Shown: one piece after another, positions 11,653 to 24,100 of the stretch | Position numbering within the stretch: the stretch's first letter is position 1 | Layout of the letters: every line of letters begins with the position of its first letter | NCBI RefSeq assembly: GCF_963678975.1 | Contig: NC_089275.1 | Location: 38,788,819 to 38,852,818 of the forward strand | Source: Dysidea avara | Taxonomy: Eukaryota > Porifera > Demospongiae > Dictyoceratida > Dysideidae | Length of the DNA stretch: 64,000 nucleotides | Direction: 5' to 3' | Made by a program: the position numbers and the translations under genes | The notes under the pieces: generated by a model | What the model saw: only the letters and a program-made list of their open reading frames with translations | What the model was told of the DNA's origin: nothing | The model's database searches: none

Positions 11653-12444
11653 CAGATATAGAACTTAAGAGTTGTACCCTTTAGTCCCTTTTCTAAAATA
11701 AGCTGAACTGCCTCTCTGATCAGCTGAGGCAGTGAATCCATCAGTTCTCCTTATTAAAATGTTGCAGTGCAACTAAAGGTCCATCAAAGAAGGTATGCAA
11801 ACAATATTACATATTTTATGAACATATTAATCTGTTAACCAGAACATATGGCACATTCATAACCACAACAAATCAGTGGTGCCTAATCTCTCAGCTCTGA
11901 CAGCTCACAAGAGGTAATTACTATCACAAAGCTTGTGGTATATAGCATGCACTTCTAATCAGGATAAAAGCAAACACTTACACTGCATTCGATAGTATGA
12001 TGTTGCTATGAAAAAGCCATTAAAGATCTTGAAGTTGGAAAAAAAGCTGTGACTACGTTATGTGTATGTACATAAGGTAGAGTCCAATCTAGTATCCTTT
12101 CTACAATTTTGAAATGCTAGGCAAATACACAGATAGGTTTACAACGGTCAATGCAATGCAGTGGGTAGCAAGAATAGTAGTCAAAGAACCAATGCAATTA
12201 CACTTGTGCGTAACAAAGATGACAAACAATACTTAAAGTTTCTTAGTTTACTAGAGTGGTATATTACCAGTATATGGAACAGTTTATATTTTAGTAGCTT
12301 TTCAGTAAACCCGCATTCACTGATGTTTTACTGAGAGTTTAAAAACTTAGTAAAACAATAATACGTTCCATATAGTTGATATTTTGCTATCAGTATAACT
12401 GGGTACAGCTACAGTAAAGCAGCTTAACAAATTAGTACATTAAG
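11653..12444. other. No gene or repeat recognised
   Basis: AT-rich unique-looking sequence upstream of the collagen gene. No splice-flanked coding segment was found. Confidence 0.4.
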
Positions 12445-12592
12445 CAGTGAAAGGTATCACGATTCAACCTTAAGACTGAGTATTGTGGCTTGTAAGCTAT
12501 CAACTTTTATGGGTATACTGATATATATTCATATCGTGAATCAATTTTGCCATGATATATGACAAAAGAAAAATCTATATCGCCCAACACTA
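12445..12592. mobile_element. Probable hAT-type MITE fragment
   Basis: The right end reads TATCGCCCAACACTAG, the complement of a CTAGTGTTGGGCGATA start that is common in hAT MITEs. The left end CAGTGAAAGGTATCACGAT is only an imperfect inverted match. No clear target duplication is seen. Confidence 0.4.
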
Positions 12593-12603
12593 GTATATAT
12601 ATA

Positions 12604-12842
12604 TGTGAGCGGATTTGCGAAAATGGGTCTTCCACACACATCCAATTCTATGAACTTGGAAGACCATAACTTTGCATTCAAGAAAGATACAAGCCTGAAA
12701 ATTCCACCATCTATTAACCTATGTTGGTGTTTACCGTTGCTTAAATTTCAAGGCAATACCTTTTCCCAATCTTAAGTTATGAATTGCCAAAGTTGATAAA
12801 TTAGATGTGTGTGGAAGATCCCTTTTCGCAAATCCGGTCACA
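12604..12842. mobile_element. MITE with 44-bp inverted ends (TGTGACCGGATTTGCG), copy 1
   Basis: The left end TGTGAGCGGATTTGCGAAAA and right end TTTTCGCAAATCCGGTCACA are inverted repeats extending to the ACACACATCCAATT block. TAT flanks both sides. A second copy in the opposite orientation lies at 59913-60152 with the same internal words (CTTGGAAGACCATAACTT). It has no coding capacity. It lies 175 bp upstream of the collagen start codon. Confidence 0.88.
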
Positions 12843-13017
12843 TATATTTATACAGTACAGTATAAATTGTCAAGAGAAACCATAGTTGCAGTGATGTAAA
12901 AATAACATAATTCTGAGGAGTCTATTGGCTGCACGAAGCCATGCATCAGCAACTACATAATTACTATAATATGAGCATACCAATTGCCTTTACAACACAA
13001 ACAAGGTCATTCGCAAA

Positions 13018-16000
13018 ATGGCTACCAACTCAAAGGATAGTGTGTTGGTAGCCAGTCTAGTACTATCAGTAGTTAGTCTAGTATTACTAATAATGTTTGG
13101 TGTGACTTGGTACTTTCAGGCATCACTGAGTCTACTACAACAACAAGTAGAGTATGATAGGGAACTGTTGGTGAAATTACAGGAACAAGTGAATGTAAGG
13201 CCTATCATTAATGTATTGGATGTAAAAGGGAGTGTACTGATGGGCAATTTATTTTACTGTAGTTATTGCTTAAACAGCATTACCATGCATATTTCTATGA
13301 ATAGTGACTCATGTAGTCCCAATTACTCTAATAGAGTATACACTTATTGAATTTTGGTAGTCACACACATATAGTGCACCACTCAGATAGATGATAGAGA
13401 ATTTCAGTTTAAAATTTTAAATCGTAGACACATTGCACTACTGATGTTACTACTAAGGCTCGTGATATCAGATAATTGTCACTGTAAAGATGGTACACCA
13501 GGTCCTAGGGGTCCTCCTGGAGAAAAAGGATCAATGGGAAGAGATGGTGCTAAAGGAGATACTGGACCAAGAGGAGACCCTGGTGACAGGGGACCTAGAG
13601 GAGTACTAGGTATGTACAGTAAAATGACCTATATGCACTCAATGTACAGGTAGTACATGTCTTGTGCATAATTATGATGCTGCAGTTTAGTTAGAATTTT
13701 GATCAGTCACAAAACGTTTCAATCTTTGTTGATTCTATATCAAAAGAAAGTGCTATCCTCTAAAACCTGATGTTCACTGATAGTGAAATCAGCAATAGAT
13801 GAATTTCATAATGCATGATAATAAAAATTGCTCCTAACAATCTAAATTTGTAAATGAGAATGTCTAAACTAATCTATCCAAGTTTTAAAAAGGGATAACA
13901 TTTTCAAAATTCATGGTTTCTCATATATTATGAATGTGACTGCCCAGAAAAGGCAACAGGGTCGGGATATAGCATTTTTAAATTCATAGTTTCCCATGCA
14001 GCTGCATATACATAATACATTGTGCATACTCCCATACATTACCATATAGGGGGAAACTTTGGCAAATAGCAAGCTAAATCACATTTGGCAAAATAAACTT
14101 TGGTGAATTCAAGCTCAATCTGTAGCTATGAAGATGCTAATCTCAGGCACTACGAGCAATTGGCAGGTTAACTTTGGCGAATTTGTAGTGAATCGCCAAA
14201 TTCACCAAAGTTTTCCCCCGCCAAAGTTTCCCTCTATACGGTATGTACAATGACCGCATGCATGTCAGAAATTGGTAGATAAGCAAATTCTTTGATAGCT
14301 GAGCCCCATAAATTTATAATAGAGCTCTGTTGAAGTGTTCTACACCTTAATATCTAAAAGAACAGTCATTCAAATAAATGAGAATATGGATGAACAAGGG
14401 TCAGAAAATTAAGGGTCTACAATATGTGACTGCCTAGAAGGAGCAATAGTTGCTTCTTAATTCTGGGCAATTCAGCCACATGCATTTGTGTATGGAAAAC
14501 CATGAACTTGAAAATTTCAGATACTGCAGCTACGTATATTGATATTATACAGTACAGTAGTACTGTATGTTAGGGTTCATGGAGATTTGGGGTTTTCTGG
14601 CCAAAACTGCTGTATCAAAATTAATTTATTTTAATTTTATACACTGTACCCATATCAAAACTTGCCAGATATTCCAGATTTCTGCATATTGGTTTTCCTC
14701 GTTTCATATAACATAAACACCATCTGTTAAACAAGGCACAATGATATCCGCATACTTGGTCAATAGACATGAGGTTTGGTTCATCAGATTCTCAATTAAA
14801 GGTGATTCAAATTAGTGTGTAAGTTTTTGCATAGCAATGAAGGAAATGCTAAAAAGAGACCTTGTACCATGAAATGTACATGCTCAGAATGTTCGTAAAA
14901 ATATATATGTGTTTTCAGCATGTTCTACAACATATCTCTGTAAACTAACCTGTTAAGCAATTTATACAGTCAGAATCTTATTAATAAGCATCTTTCATTG
15001 CATAAAATTATAAATTTGTTTGAGAGTAACAACTTGTAACTTTTGATTTTTCCCACCAAGGTATTATAATTTATTTTCTAACAGGTTAATGTATGGAGCA
15101 CACATTACAGATTAATTTCAAGTAAAAACCAAGTTGAATTGCTTACAAGACATTTACTTTGGTGCCATGTGTTAACAAGTTAATTAATGCCACAGGGAGA
15201 TAAGACAGAAATGGTCAAATTTCTGTGCAAAAATGACCATAAAGGTCAAATCTACGATGGTACATATCTCGAGGAGTACTATATAATTACGTGGAATGTT
15301 TCGTGGTTTCATGAAAAACTACATGATTTGGCCAATTTTGGGGGCTATGCCACTATACTTTATGTACAGTGAAAACAACTAGTACTAATTATTGTTCAGT
15401 TTGCTATGTAGCTACTTACATATACTGTTAAAAATAGTGAAAATTAATAATAATGGTTGCATTGATCAGTGCAATGATTGTGGAAACACTCTATATACTG
15501 TAGCATATAACCTGAATACATGCAAATTTAACCCATTAACAGCCATCACTGAAATAAGGCAGTATGGCATCATAACCGTGATCAGTCACCCATACAGAAT
15601 AAACTTGTTAGCAAGATGTGCTAGTACTGAAGCAGACAAGCCCATGTGTGATTGTTATGTAATAGTGCAAACTGTAACCTTTCATAATAGGCGAGTTAAA
15701 CCATTCTTCAAGTTGAAAGGTATTATACTCAATAACAAAGAAAGTGTTATACATCGATGTAGACAGCGCTAGGTAAGGTTGACAGTCAGCTGTTTTATCA
15801 GATGTGGCATGATGAGCATGGGTACATATACTGTATATGCACTGGTGTTTGCAGGCCTAAATATGTTGATTTTGTTTACAGAACAATTATTGTAACGAAG
15901 TTATCAAACAGAAAAGTCTGAACTTTTTTAAAAACCAACCTGAATAAACAATGGAACTATTTAAAATATGTCTTAAACTCCAAAGAACTATTCTATATAG

Positions 16001-18954
16001 TTAACATACCTTGTGATCCATCATCCATTCCACAGCTGGTTTATTTGTGATTTGCCCCCTTTTTTACTGTTGCACATGCGTATATTCATCTTAGTAAATA
16101 GTTCCATTATTTATTCAGGTTGGTTTTTTTTTTTTAAGTTTAGACTTTGCTGTTTGATAACTTCTTTACAATAACTGTTCTGTAAACAAAATCAACATAG
16201 TTAGGCCTGCGTGAAACATGCCGGCATAATAAAAAGCATAATAGGCTGGAGTGCTATGCCAGTATAATGTTAGCATATTAGGTGGATATTTCAAACTGTG
16301 AAGCTTAATTCCATAAAAACAGATCGATAGCTACTCCCTAATAGAGCAGTCAGTAGAAATTGTAAACTGCAATAGAACACTTAAATGCATTGTACATAGC
16401 TCCTTACATTGATACTCTCTAATAGGACAGTCACTTATAGTGAAATACTCTAATAGAGCATTTTCACTGATTAAAATGTTCTAAGTACGGACCCACCGAT
16501 TATGCTGGCATAATAATGAGCATAATAGGTGCCTGAAAGCATTGAGTATAATGCTAGCATAATAGGCAGAACACTTGTGCACTACTATAAATTCTTACTT
16601 AACAAAATACAATCACACAAAAAGATCAATATACTCTAATAAAACAACCCCCTTTGGATTAACTTGTAACTCAGGGGATGGAGCCTACCAACAGTCTAGT
16701 TTTAAACAGTGAGTTCAGTAGAGACCAAATGTTTTCCGCGAGGCCTTCCATTTGGGATATAGCCATACATGTGTTGTAAATTTTGACAGATTTCGGCTCA
16801 TATTCATAAAAATGGGCAGGAAGCCAGGAACATCTATAAATGTTGTCCAGTGCTTTTATGGGTTATTGGGTGAGGTACTCTACAAAATACACTTGCTTAA
16901 AAGATGATTTGTTGTACTTCAATTTTCACAAAAACGGCACTGGACGGGTCTGCAATAAAAAAGTCAACCCACTGAAACTCACGTAACAAAGTACAAAGTT
17001 GGTTTACTAACTCCCAGGCACCTTTTTGGACCTTATTAAGTGTAGGTTTACTGTGTTTACGTGTCAACGCAAACTGATGCTCTTGCTCATGCTCATGATG
17101 ATTTAGAAACTTGCAGCATCCGTTTCCCCAAGAATATGCATCCGTTTTCAATAGTATAATGACCACCATGTGATGTATACCATTCATGGAAACACTGAAG
17201 TGCGCTAAACAGCATCACTGATGCTGCTGCAAATTTCTGTTCAAAATCCTGAAAAATTGCTAAAATTTAAGATGTGTGCTACAGAAACAGCAAGGCTGGG
17301 GAATTACTGTACTATTACCTTATGGTTTTGATACAGACTTGGGTAGAATTGATCACCCAGAGTTGGGGGAAAACTATAGAGGTTTTTCATTGCCAACCCT
17401 ACTGTTCTATTAGAGTATATTGATCTTTTCTGTGACAAGCCTTTTGACAAGCAAGGATTTAGTTACAGTCTACGCTTCAGCCACTTACTGTTTTCCTCTA
17501 AAGTGCAAAATTACTAGAAAAACATGGAACTGAGGTATAAATATTGAGCATAATTGGTGAATAATATTGAACATTAATTTAAGCATAATAGGTAAATTTT
17601 TGAGCAGCACAGCATAGCATAATATGAGCATAATTGGTGGGTCCCTAGTTCAAAGATACTTGTAACAAATGAAAGACAGCACGATGGGTGAAAATTTTGG
17701 GAAATTCCTTAAAGCGTTTTGGTTTGAGCATATTTGACTCAGGCCTAAACATAGTCAACCTCCTTAGTTTATAGCGAGTATTTTATATATGTTATAATTA
17801 TAGTAGTTCTGTGTATTGAGTGGTTAGTTGGCAATGCTCAGAATTCTGTACTGTAGCATTCATATTATTTTATAATCCTTGACAGCAGATATATTTGTTG
17901 TGCTTGTGTTTTTCTTTTTTACATGTATAGATTGCTTTGCTAGATAAACAATAGGCAGTTGATATAGTGCCGACACCAGTTATGAGCGTGAATGGCTATG
18001 TTACTTGCAATATAGTATTTACGCGTTGAGCTGAATCCTCAAAAACATTTAATAACTCATGGATGTAATTACACACAATCTTGAAATTTGGCTCATTTTT
18101 AGAACTGCTTGACCTGATAAAAATATTTCAAAATCTTTTTGTTCAAATGTCTGACATAATATTTACGGCCAATCAAAATTTCACAATAAATTTCCTATGT
18201 GAAGCCATATAAGTACAATGTCCATTACAGCCCTTTCCCAAACTAGTAATAGAGCCAAACTGTAATGTGTCTGTTGTTGGCACCTTTGTTGTTACCACTA
18301 ATCATCTGGTTGGCTGAAATGTTAACTCTGCTGAGAAAAATCCACTTAAAATTTTTAGCTGTTTTTCAGGATTCAGCTCAACTTGTACATACTATAGTCC
18401 ATCATTTAACTGGACTATCAAACACACTAGGTGTATCAAGGCAAGCTAGGGTTGGCATGCATCCAGTATGCCCCGAGTCTTCAACTTTAAGTCACCCATC
18501 TACCCAAGTATTCAACTTTAACGTACACAATCAGTAGTTTGTCTCGGATCTTGTACTTTAGGACACGTGACAAGTAGTTATTAGTGTAAGGGTCGGGTTC
18601 AGCTTTGGTTTCTTTTTCACTCTTGTTATATAAAAATAATATAGAAGTTACTTCATTTGGACATTTATAAGGTAGAAACTAAGGAAGGTGGGTAGCTGCA
18701 GCACCATTGATACAGTGGTTATGAGTATGGACTATGAATACAGAGGCTTGGGCTCGAACCCCAACTTTTTTTGCTTTCCTAGGTTTTTTTGTCAAAGTTT
18801 TTTTAATGTACGTGACTGCTGGCACTATATGACCTGCGTAATACAATAATGACTACTAGCTGTAATGCTAAATCAGCTCAATCAATACGTGCACTGCGTG
18901 TCAATGTAAAGTGGGTGTGCGTGCATGGGTGTGTGTGTGTGTGCGTGTGTGTGT

Positions 18955-19003
<49 letters not shown>

Positions 19004-20495
19004 TGAATGCATGTGTCAACTTTACATAATGTAGTGTGTGCATGTGTGGACGTGTAGTGTGCCAAGCATGCATGTTACAATGACTGACCACATAGGCAAT
19101 CAAGGTTATCAAGGAATTCAAGGAGAAAAATGCAAACAAGGTAACATCAGTATTATTATGTAAAAATTCACATAATTACTTTCTATATAGGTGAGAAGGG
19201 AGAAACTGGAAACGAGGGACCAAAGGGTCAGCGTGGAAGTAATGGTCGCAAAGGGAAAAAAGGAGAACTGGCCATGGGACAAAAGGGAGATGTAGGGAAT
19301 GTTGGACCAAGAGGAGATCCTGGTGATAGGGGACCAAGAGGAGTATTAGGTCAAGTACATTGTAAATAGTACACACTGAATTTTAGCTTTGCAGGCAATC
19401 AAGGTTATCCAGGACCATTAGGGAACCCAGGTTAGTTCAAAACTCTCATGTGACTACTCGAAACACCACAGCTCATTTCTTAAAGGCGAAAAAGGAGAAC
19501 CTGGAAAGGAGGGGCCAATAGGCCAGCCAGGAAATGATGGCAGTAAAGGTGATAAAGGAAATGTGGGAGATACTGGTGACGTTGGAATACAAGGTGTGAT
19601 AGTCAATACCAAGAGTTCACATGAACTTCTGTCATTGCTATAGGGTATATTCATAGAAGTTTTACCTGCGTACTTTTAACTGTGTTGTGTGTGCATTCAC
19701 ACGCTCACGTGTGTGTGCTTGTTTATGAACATCACAGGTTTATACACTGCATTTTCTATTATATTCTTAGTTCCTCACTATAATATGCACTCATAGGCAT
19801 TCCAAGGACCAACAGGACCACCTGGACCAAGAGGACTCAAGGGAGAAATTGGATATCAAGGAATGAAAGGAGATAAAGGAGAGAACGGTAGAAGTGGATT
19901 GCCAGGACCAACTGGTCCACCGGGTCAAAAAGGTACCAAAGGAGATAAGGAAGAGATAAATGGAGGAACTGTGTATGTAAGATGGGGACATGACCGGTGT
20001 CCATCAGCTGCTGAACTGGTATATAGCGGAAGAGTAGGTGGAGAGAAGTATACACACTCTGGTGGTGGTAGCAATCCACAATGCTTACCTTTAGATCCAA
20101 ACTATCTCAGAACACAACCTGAATTACAGGATGATGTAGCAGTAATGGTTGGAGCAGAATACCAAACACACATTTTCAACAGAGCTGTCCATGATCATGA
20201 TGTACCTTGTGCAGTTTGCTATGTCAGTCAACGTTCTACAGTCTATATGGTACCAGCAAAGTACACTTGTCCTAGTGAATGGACCAGAGAATATTACGGA
20301 TATTTAATGGCTGAACGTTGGAATCATAATCCTTCTCAGTTTACATGCATTGACAGTACCTTCAAGTCAGTAGTTGGATCAGCAGCTAATAAGGATGGTC
20401 TACTATTCTACCCAGTGGAGGGAAGATGTGGATCATTACCTTGTCCTCCATATGATGAAACTAGACAGTTATCATGTGCCGTGTGTACCAAGTAA
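13018..20495 (+). CDS. Membrane-anchored short-chain collagen C4-like (spongin-family) protein
   Basis: Exons inferred from GT-AG sites and frame: 13018-13194, 13408-13609, 19096-19140, 19191-19349, 19395-19430, 19486-19593, 19807-20495. They total 1,416 nt, 471 residues plus stop, with all phases compatible. Residues 9-33 form one hydrophobic segment (a likely signal anchor), followed by a short stalk. Then comes an interrupted Gly-X-Y region whose exons of 45, 36 and 108 nt are multiples of nine, as in fibrillar-type collagen genes. The last exon encodes the globular domain of sponge short-chain collagens ([55 protein letters not shown]), with regularly placed cysteines. The likely role is extracellular matrix or spongin. 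The acceptor of the last exon (CATTCCAAG) is weak but is the only one keeping Gly-X-Y phase. Intron 2 is 5.5 kb and full of repeats. Family identity is strong; the membrane anchoring is predicted. Confidence 0.88.
13610..14045. other. Start of collagen intron 2; nothing further seen
   Basis: AT-rich intron sequence following the donor GTATGT at 13610. No Gly-X-Y exon was found between here and 19096 on reading through. Confidence 0.45.
14046..14238. mobile_element. Small MITE in collagen intron 2
   Basis: The inverted ends TATAGGGGGAAACTTTGGC and GCCAAAGTTTCCCTCTATA enclose about 150 bp with further ACTTTGGCGAATT words in both directions. A TA duplication is possible but merges with the ends. 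Confidence 0.75.
14239..15852. other. Collagen intron 2; no further element recognised
   Basis: AT-rich sequence. The longest frame, 15392-15772 (126 codons), has no recognisable domain and no splice support and is probably chance. Confidence 0.4.
15853..16212. mobile_element. Foldback element in collagen intron 2
   Basis: GCAGGCCTAAATATGTTGAT at the left reappears inverted at the right (ATCAACATAGTTAGGCCTGC). Arms of about 110 bp include the block AACCAACCTGAATAAACAAT. The loop is about 130 bp. No coding capacity. Confidence 0.8.
16213..16486. repeat. Fragments of the TTATGC-rich element and of the dispersed motif
   Basis: Near 16215-16290 are GCCGGCATAATAAAAAGCATAA and similar words (given in short), related to the ends of the element at 16487. 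Three copies of the CTCTAATAGAGCA/CTAATAGGACAGTCA type motif follow at 16338-16475. Confidence 0.5.
16487..17647. mobile_element. TTATGC-rich TIR element, copy 1, interrupted by about 750 bp
   Basis: The left end CGGACCCACCGATTATGCTG and right end GAGCATAATTGGTGGGTCC are inverted. Subterminal regions repeat AGCATAATAGG words. The uninterrupted copy at 45738-46184 has a central palindrome around GATCGATATACTCTAATAGA. Here that palindrome is split: the left half ends near 16648 and the right half resumes at 17401, so 16649-17400 is an insertion or replaced segment. Confidence 0.8.
16649..17400 (-). other. Inserted segment with an unrecognised protein-like fragment
   Basis: On the minus strand, segments around 17250-16897 look protein-like ([19 protein letters not shown] in one frame; [20 protein letters not shown] in another). 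I do not recognise the family and cannot say whether it is transposon-derived. It appears broken. Its limits come from comparison with the intact element copy at 45738. Confidence 0.4.
17648..18697. other. Collagen intron 2; nothing recognised
   Basis: AT-rich, no recognised repeat. The frame at 18265-18537 has no family resemblance. Confidence 0.4.
18698..18765 (+). repeat. tRNA-like sequence, probably a SINE head
   Basis: ACAGTGGTTATGAGTATGG resembles a pol III A box, and GGCTCGAACCCC about 30 bp later resembles a B box, at the spacing of a tRNA gene. The acceptor stem does not pair and a T-run follows, so this is a tRNA-derived repeat or tRNA pseudogene rather than a working tRNA. Confidence 0.5.
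18929..19003. repeat. GT/GA microsatellite in collagen intron 2
   Basis: An almost uninterrupted (GT)n run ending in GAGAGAGAGAGAG, about 90 bp before the third collagen exon. Confidence 0.9.
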
Positions 20496-20672
20496 CTAGA
20501 TAGTAATGTTTACAACTTTAACTACTTTATACAATAATGGCTAGCTTAGTGTAGTTTTCATTCGACTGTAGCTACAGTGTAGAGAAGACATACGTAAATT
20601 ATACATGTGAAGTAATGCTCCCTATGTAAATTTAATCAAGTGACAAGATTATTCATGGATCAGTGGATACCG

Positions 20673-20884
20673 TATAGCCTAAATATTTCGATAGGGAATT
20701 TTTTTACTGATTTTGCAGTTTTTGGGGTTACCAGCAAAAATTTTATCCTTGAAATATTTAGACTTCTATATAGTCTAATACATTTCAGGTATGTTTGCAA
20801 ATCCACAAAAATATATATTTTTAGCAGCACTGCTCATTCTCAAAAAATTGCCCCTTGAAACATTTAGGCTATACTTCTTCAGAG
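20673..20884. mobile_element. MITE with GTATAGCCTAAATATTTC ends
   Basis: The left end GTATAGCCTAAATATTTC and right end GAAACATTTAGGCTATAC are inverted. A related piece lies at 31616-31735 (ATATTTTTAGGAGGGAAATT and GTATTTAGGCTGTAC). It lies between the convergent ends of the collagen and JmjC genes. Confidence 0.75.
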
Positions 20885-21172
20885 TTGTTTGTGCTAGGCA
20901 CACATCAAGAACAAGATCCAATGGTTGAAACATTGTTTCATATAGTAGAAGGTCCACGGGTTTGTAACTCAGATACATATTCCTCTTATTAAAACCAAGT
21001 GAAACAAAATGTTCATATTTTTTAATACTTTTAGTATATAGAATACATGCATAGTTGTTGTGCCATAGTATCGCAATACAAAACTCACCATGGTATAAAT
21101 TATTTCAGTTTGTACTATATGTATGATGTCGCTAACACATATCAAGACTTAAAAAAAGTTACGCGTTATGAA

Positions 21173-24100
21173 CTATTCATAAAAACTATGAGAGTCACAT
21201 TCACTAAAGCACTGTACCCCATGTCTGTTATAGACAAGATCAACTTTATAGTCACTCTTCACAACTGTTCCTCTATCACCAAGCCAAGCAATTTCATCAG
21301 GCCAAGTGCCAGTTGCAATATTGACTAACTCGTTCAGTCAGTTCATGATGAAAGTTATTTTGGTATACACTAGTACTGGGACTATCAAAATGTAATGACA
21401 GACTGACAGATGGGCCTTCTGTGATGTGGGTTTCGTGTTCCCAGCCTGGAAACCACACAAGTCCATCACCATTCCAAAGAGTGACTTCAGCTGGCTTCAA
21501 AACCTACGTAAGAAATTGGATGGAAACAAGGATGACCTGACTGCATATATACAGGAGACATGTATAGTTAGACACACAGTTTAACATGAACAACTAGAAT
21601 ACCACAAGGGCATCACATATTAATGGATAGACAGTTCATAGGCATCCACATTGATACATACCGTAAATGCAACATGCATGCAGACACAGAACATCAACTG
21701 TGTACACTCAAAAACACACACACACAAACATACAATAGTGCATGCTGCAAAAGAATATGTTTCGAAGTGTGTGAGAGCTTGTATGCATGTAAATCTATGC
21801 ACCAATTAAAGCATGCACATACACACATATATGCAAACATATGTACACACAGCAACAGCATGACCACACAGACACATGCATGCATGTGCGCACACACACA
21901 CACACACACGCACGCACACAAACATGTGTGCACGCACACACGCACGAACACACACCCCTATTACAGCTTACAATGACATGAGCACACACTCATTGCACAG
22001 GTTATATACTAATACGTACATTACATACGTACTTCACTCCAGTTTGAAAGATGAAGATCCAAGTCTGTCCCAGCAACAATTGGATACAGTCTCCATTTCT
22101 TAGCTCCTTTAACCTGGACAGAATTATGGCAACATATATGACTAAGAACAGAGGAGCTTGTAAATGATATATATACATACCGTAGGTAATTGACCAATTT
22201 TACAGTTTTGCCCTATAAGAGAGACTCAATCTACATTTCAGTCCTATCACATTGTACTAATCATAGTGAACATATACAAAGTAAATATCTGTGTTGTTCC
22301 AACAGCCCCTTCATACATTTAACCCATGAGGGAAGTGTACTAAGTTTTATGGTAGACATATGTACACATTTAATAGTCACCTGCACTGATATCCGACTGG
22401 TACACATGAGGTCCATGTGACGTCGTGCTCCACATGGGGGATACCCCCAGTGTATCCACTCATTACCTGAAACAAATGCATCCGAATAATTTTAATGTGA
22501 ACAAACCAAGTTGATGTGCTACTTCTAAAAATCAGACACTCAGTTAGATCTTCCTGCTATAAGTATCTAATCAAAAACAGCCAAGCTGTAAAAAAAAAGG
22601 TGCGGCCCCCAAAAAGGCCATGGTGAAAAAAGATGTGAAATCCAAGGTGGCGGCCAAGAAATGGCTGTGATGGTAGGTTAATGGTTACATTTTAATAACA
22701 ACAATTCAGGTGAATTTTGTGCCAAGACCAACCGGCACCAAATTCACCTGAATTGTCGTTATTAAAATGTAACCATTAACCTACCATCACAGCCATTTCT
22801 TGGCCGCCACCTTGGATTTCACATCTTTTTTCACCATGGCCTTTTTGGGGGCCGCACCTTTTTTTTACAGCTTGGCTATTTTTGATTAGATATCACTTCT
22901 TTTTGTATTTGTATACTGCCTTTGGGGCTTTTTTAACCCATGTGTTTTTTTCTTTAACACAGGAAGAAGAAAAGAACTTAAAGAAGAATTTTAGTACTTC
23001 AATTATTTTGATTTTATTAGTAATTATACAAATTATATACATATATTTATTACATGCCCATTATTCCCCACAGGATTTTTTTTGCAGCCGATCTCTCTAC
23101 TGGGTGACTTGAAATGTAGCTGAACTATATACAGGATGGTTTCTTTGTAGCTGAACTCTCTACAAGGTAACCTCTTCTAGCTGGTCTCTCTACAGGGTAT
23201 TTTGTTACTAGCTGAACTCTCTACAGGTGATTTGTTTGCAGCTAAACTCTCTACATGGTGGTGTCTTTGTAGCCGAACTCTCTACATGATGGTTTCTTTG
23301 TAGCTGAACTCTCTGCAGGGTGATTTGTTGTAGCTGAACTATCTACAAGGTAACTTCTTCTAGCTGATCTCTATACAGGGTGATTTGTTTGTAGTTGAAT
23401 TCTGTACGGGTGGTTTCTTTGTAGCTGAACTCTGTACATGATGGTTTCTTTGTAGCTAAACTCTTTACAAGGTGACTTCTTCTAGCTGAACTCTCTACGG
23501 GGTAATTTCTTTGTAGCTGAACTCTCTATATGATGGTTTCTTTATAACTGAACTCTCTACAAGGTAACTTCTTCTAGCTGATCTTTCTACTGGGTGATTT
23601 GTTTGCAGCTGAACTCTCTACATGGTGGTTTCTTTGTTGCTGAACTCTCTACAAGGTGAATTCTTCTACCTGATCTCTCTACAGGGTGATTTGTTTGTAA
23701 CTGAACTCTGTACAAGTGCGTTTTTGTGGGTGATCTCACTGCAGGTTGATTTGTTTGTAGCTGAACTCACTAGAGGGTGATTTTGCTTGTAGCTGAACTC
23801 CTTGCATTGTATCTAGTATCTAGCTGATCTCTCTACAGGGTGATTTGTTTGTAGCTGATCTCTCTACAAGTTGATTTGTGTGTAGCTGATCTCTCTGCAG
23901 GTTTATTAATTTGCAGCCGATCTCTCTACAAGGTAATTTGTTTGTAGCTGAACTGTCTATAAAGTGATTTATTTGTAGCTGATCTCTCTGCAGGTTGATT
24001 TGTTTTAGCTGAACTCTCTACAGGGTGATATACTTGTAGCTGAACTCCTTACATTGTGTCTAGTTTCTAGCTGATCTCTCTACAGGGTGATTTGTTTGTA

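Noticed and set aside
15392-15772. 126-codon open frame in collagen intron 2
   Set aside because: No recognisable domain, no splice support and no Gly-X-Y pattern; probably chance in AT-rich sequence.
18882-19139. 85-codon minus-strand frame near the third collagen exon
   Set aside because: It is made of the GT microsatellite and the antisense of a collagen exon.
19176-20100. Several minus-strand frames rich in Pro, Ser and Leu
   Set aside because: Antisense shadows of the Gly-X-Y exons, whose GGA/CCA bias keeps the opposite strand open.
21620-21990. Overlapping long open frames on both strands (His/Thr-rich, Cys/Val-rich)
   Set aside because: They are translations of an imperfect AC/GT microsatellite, which stays open in several frames by composition.
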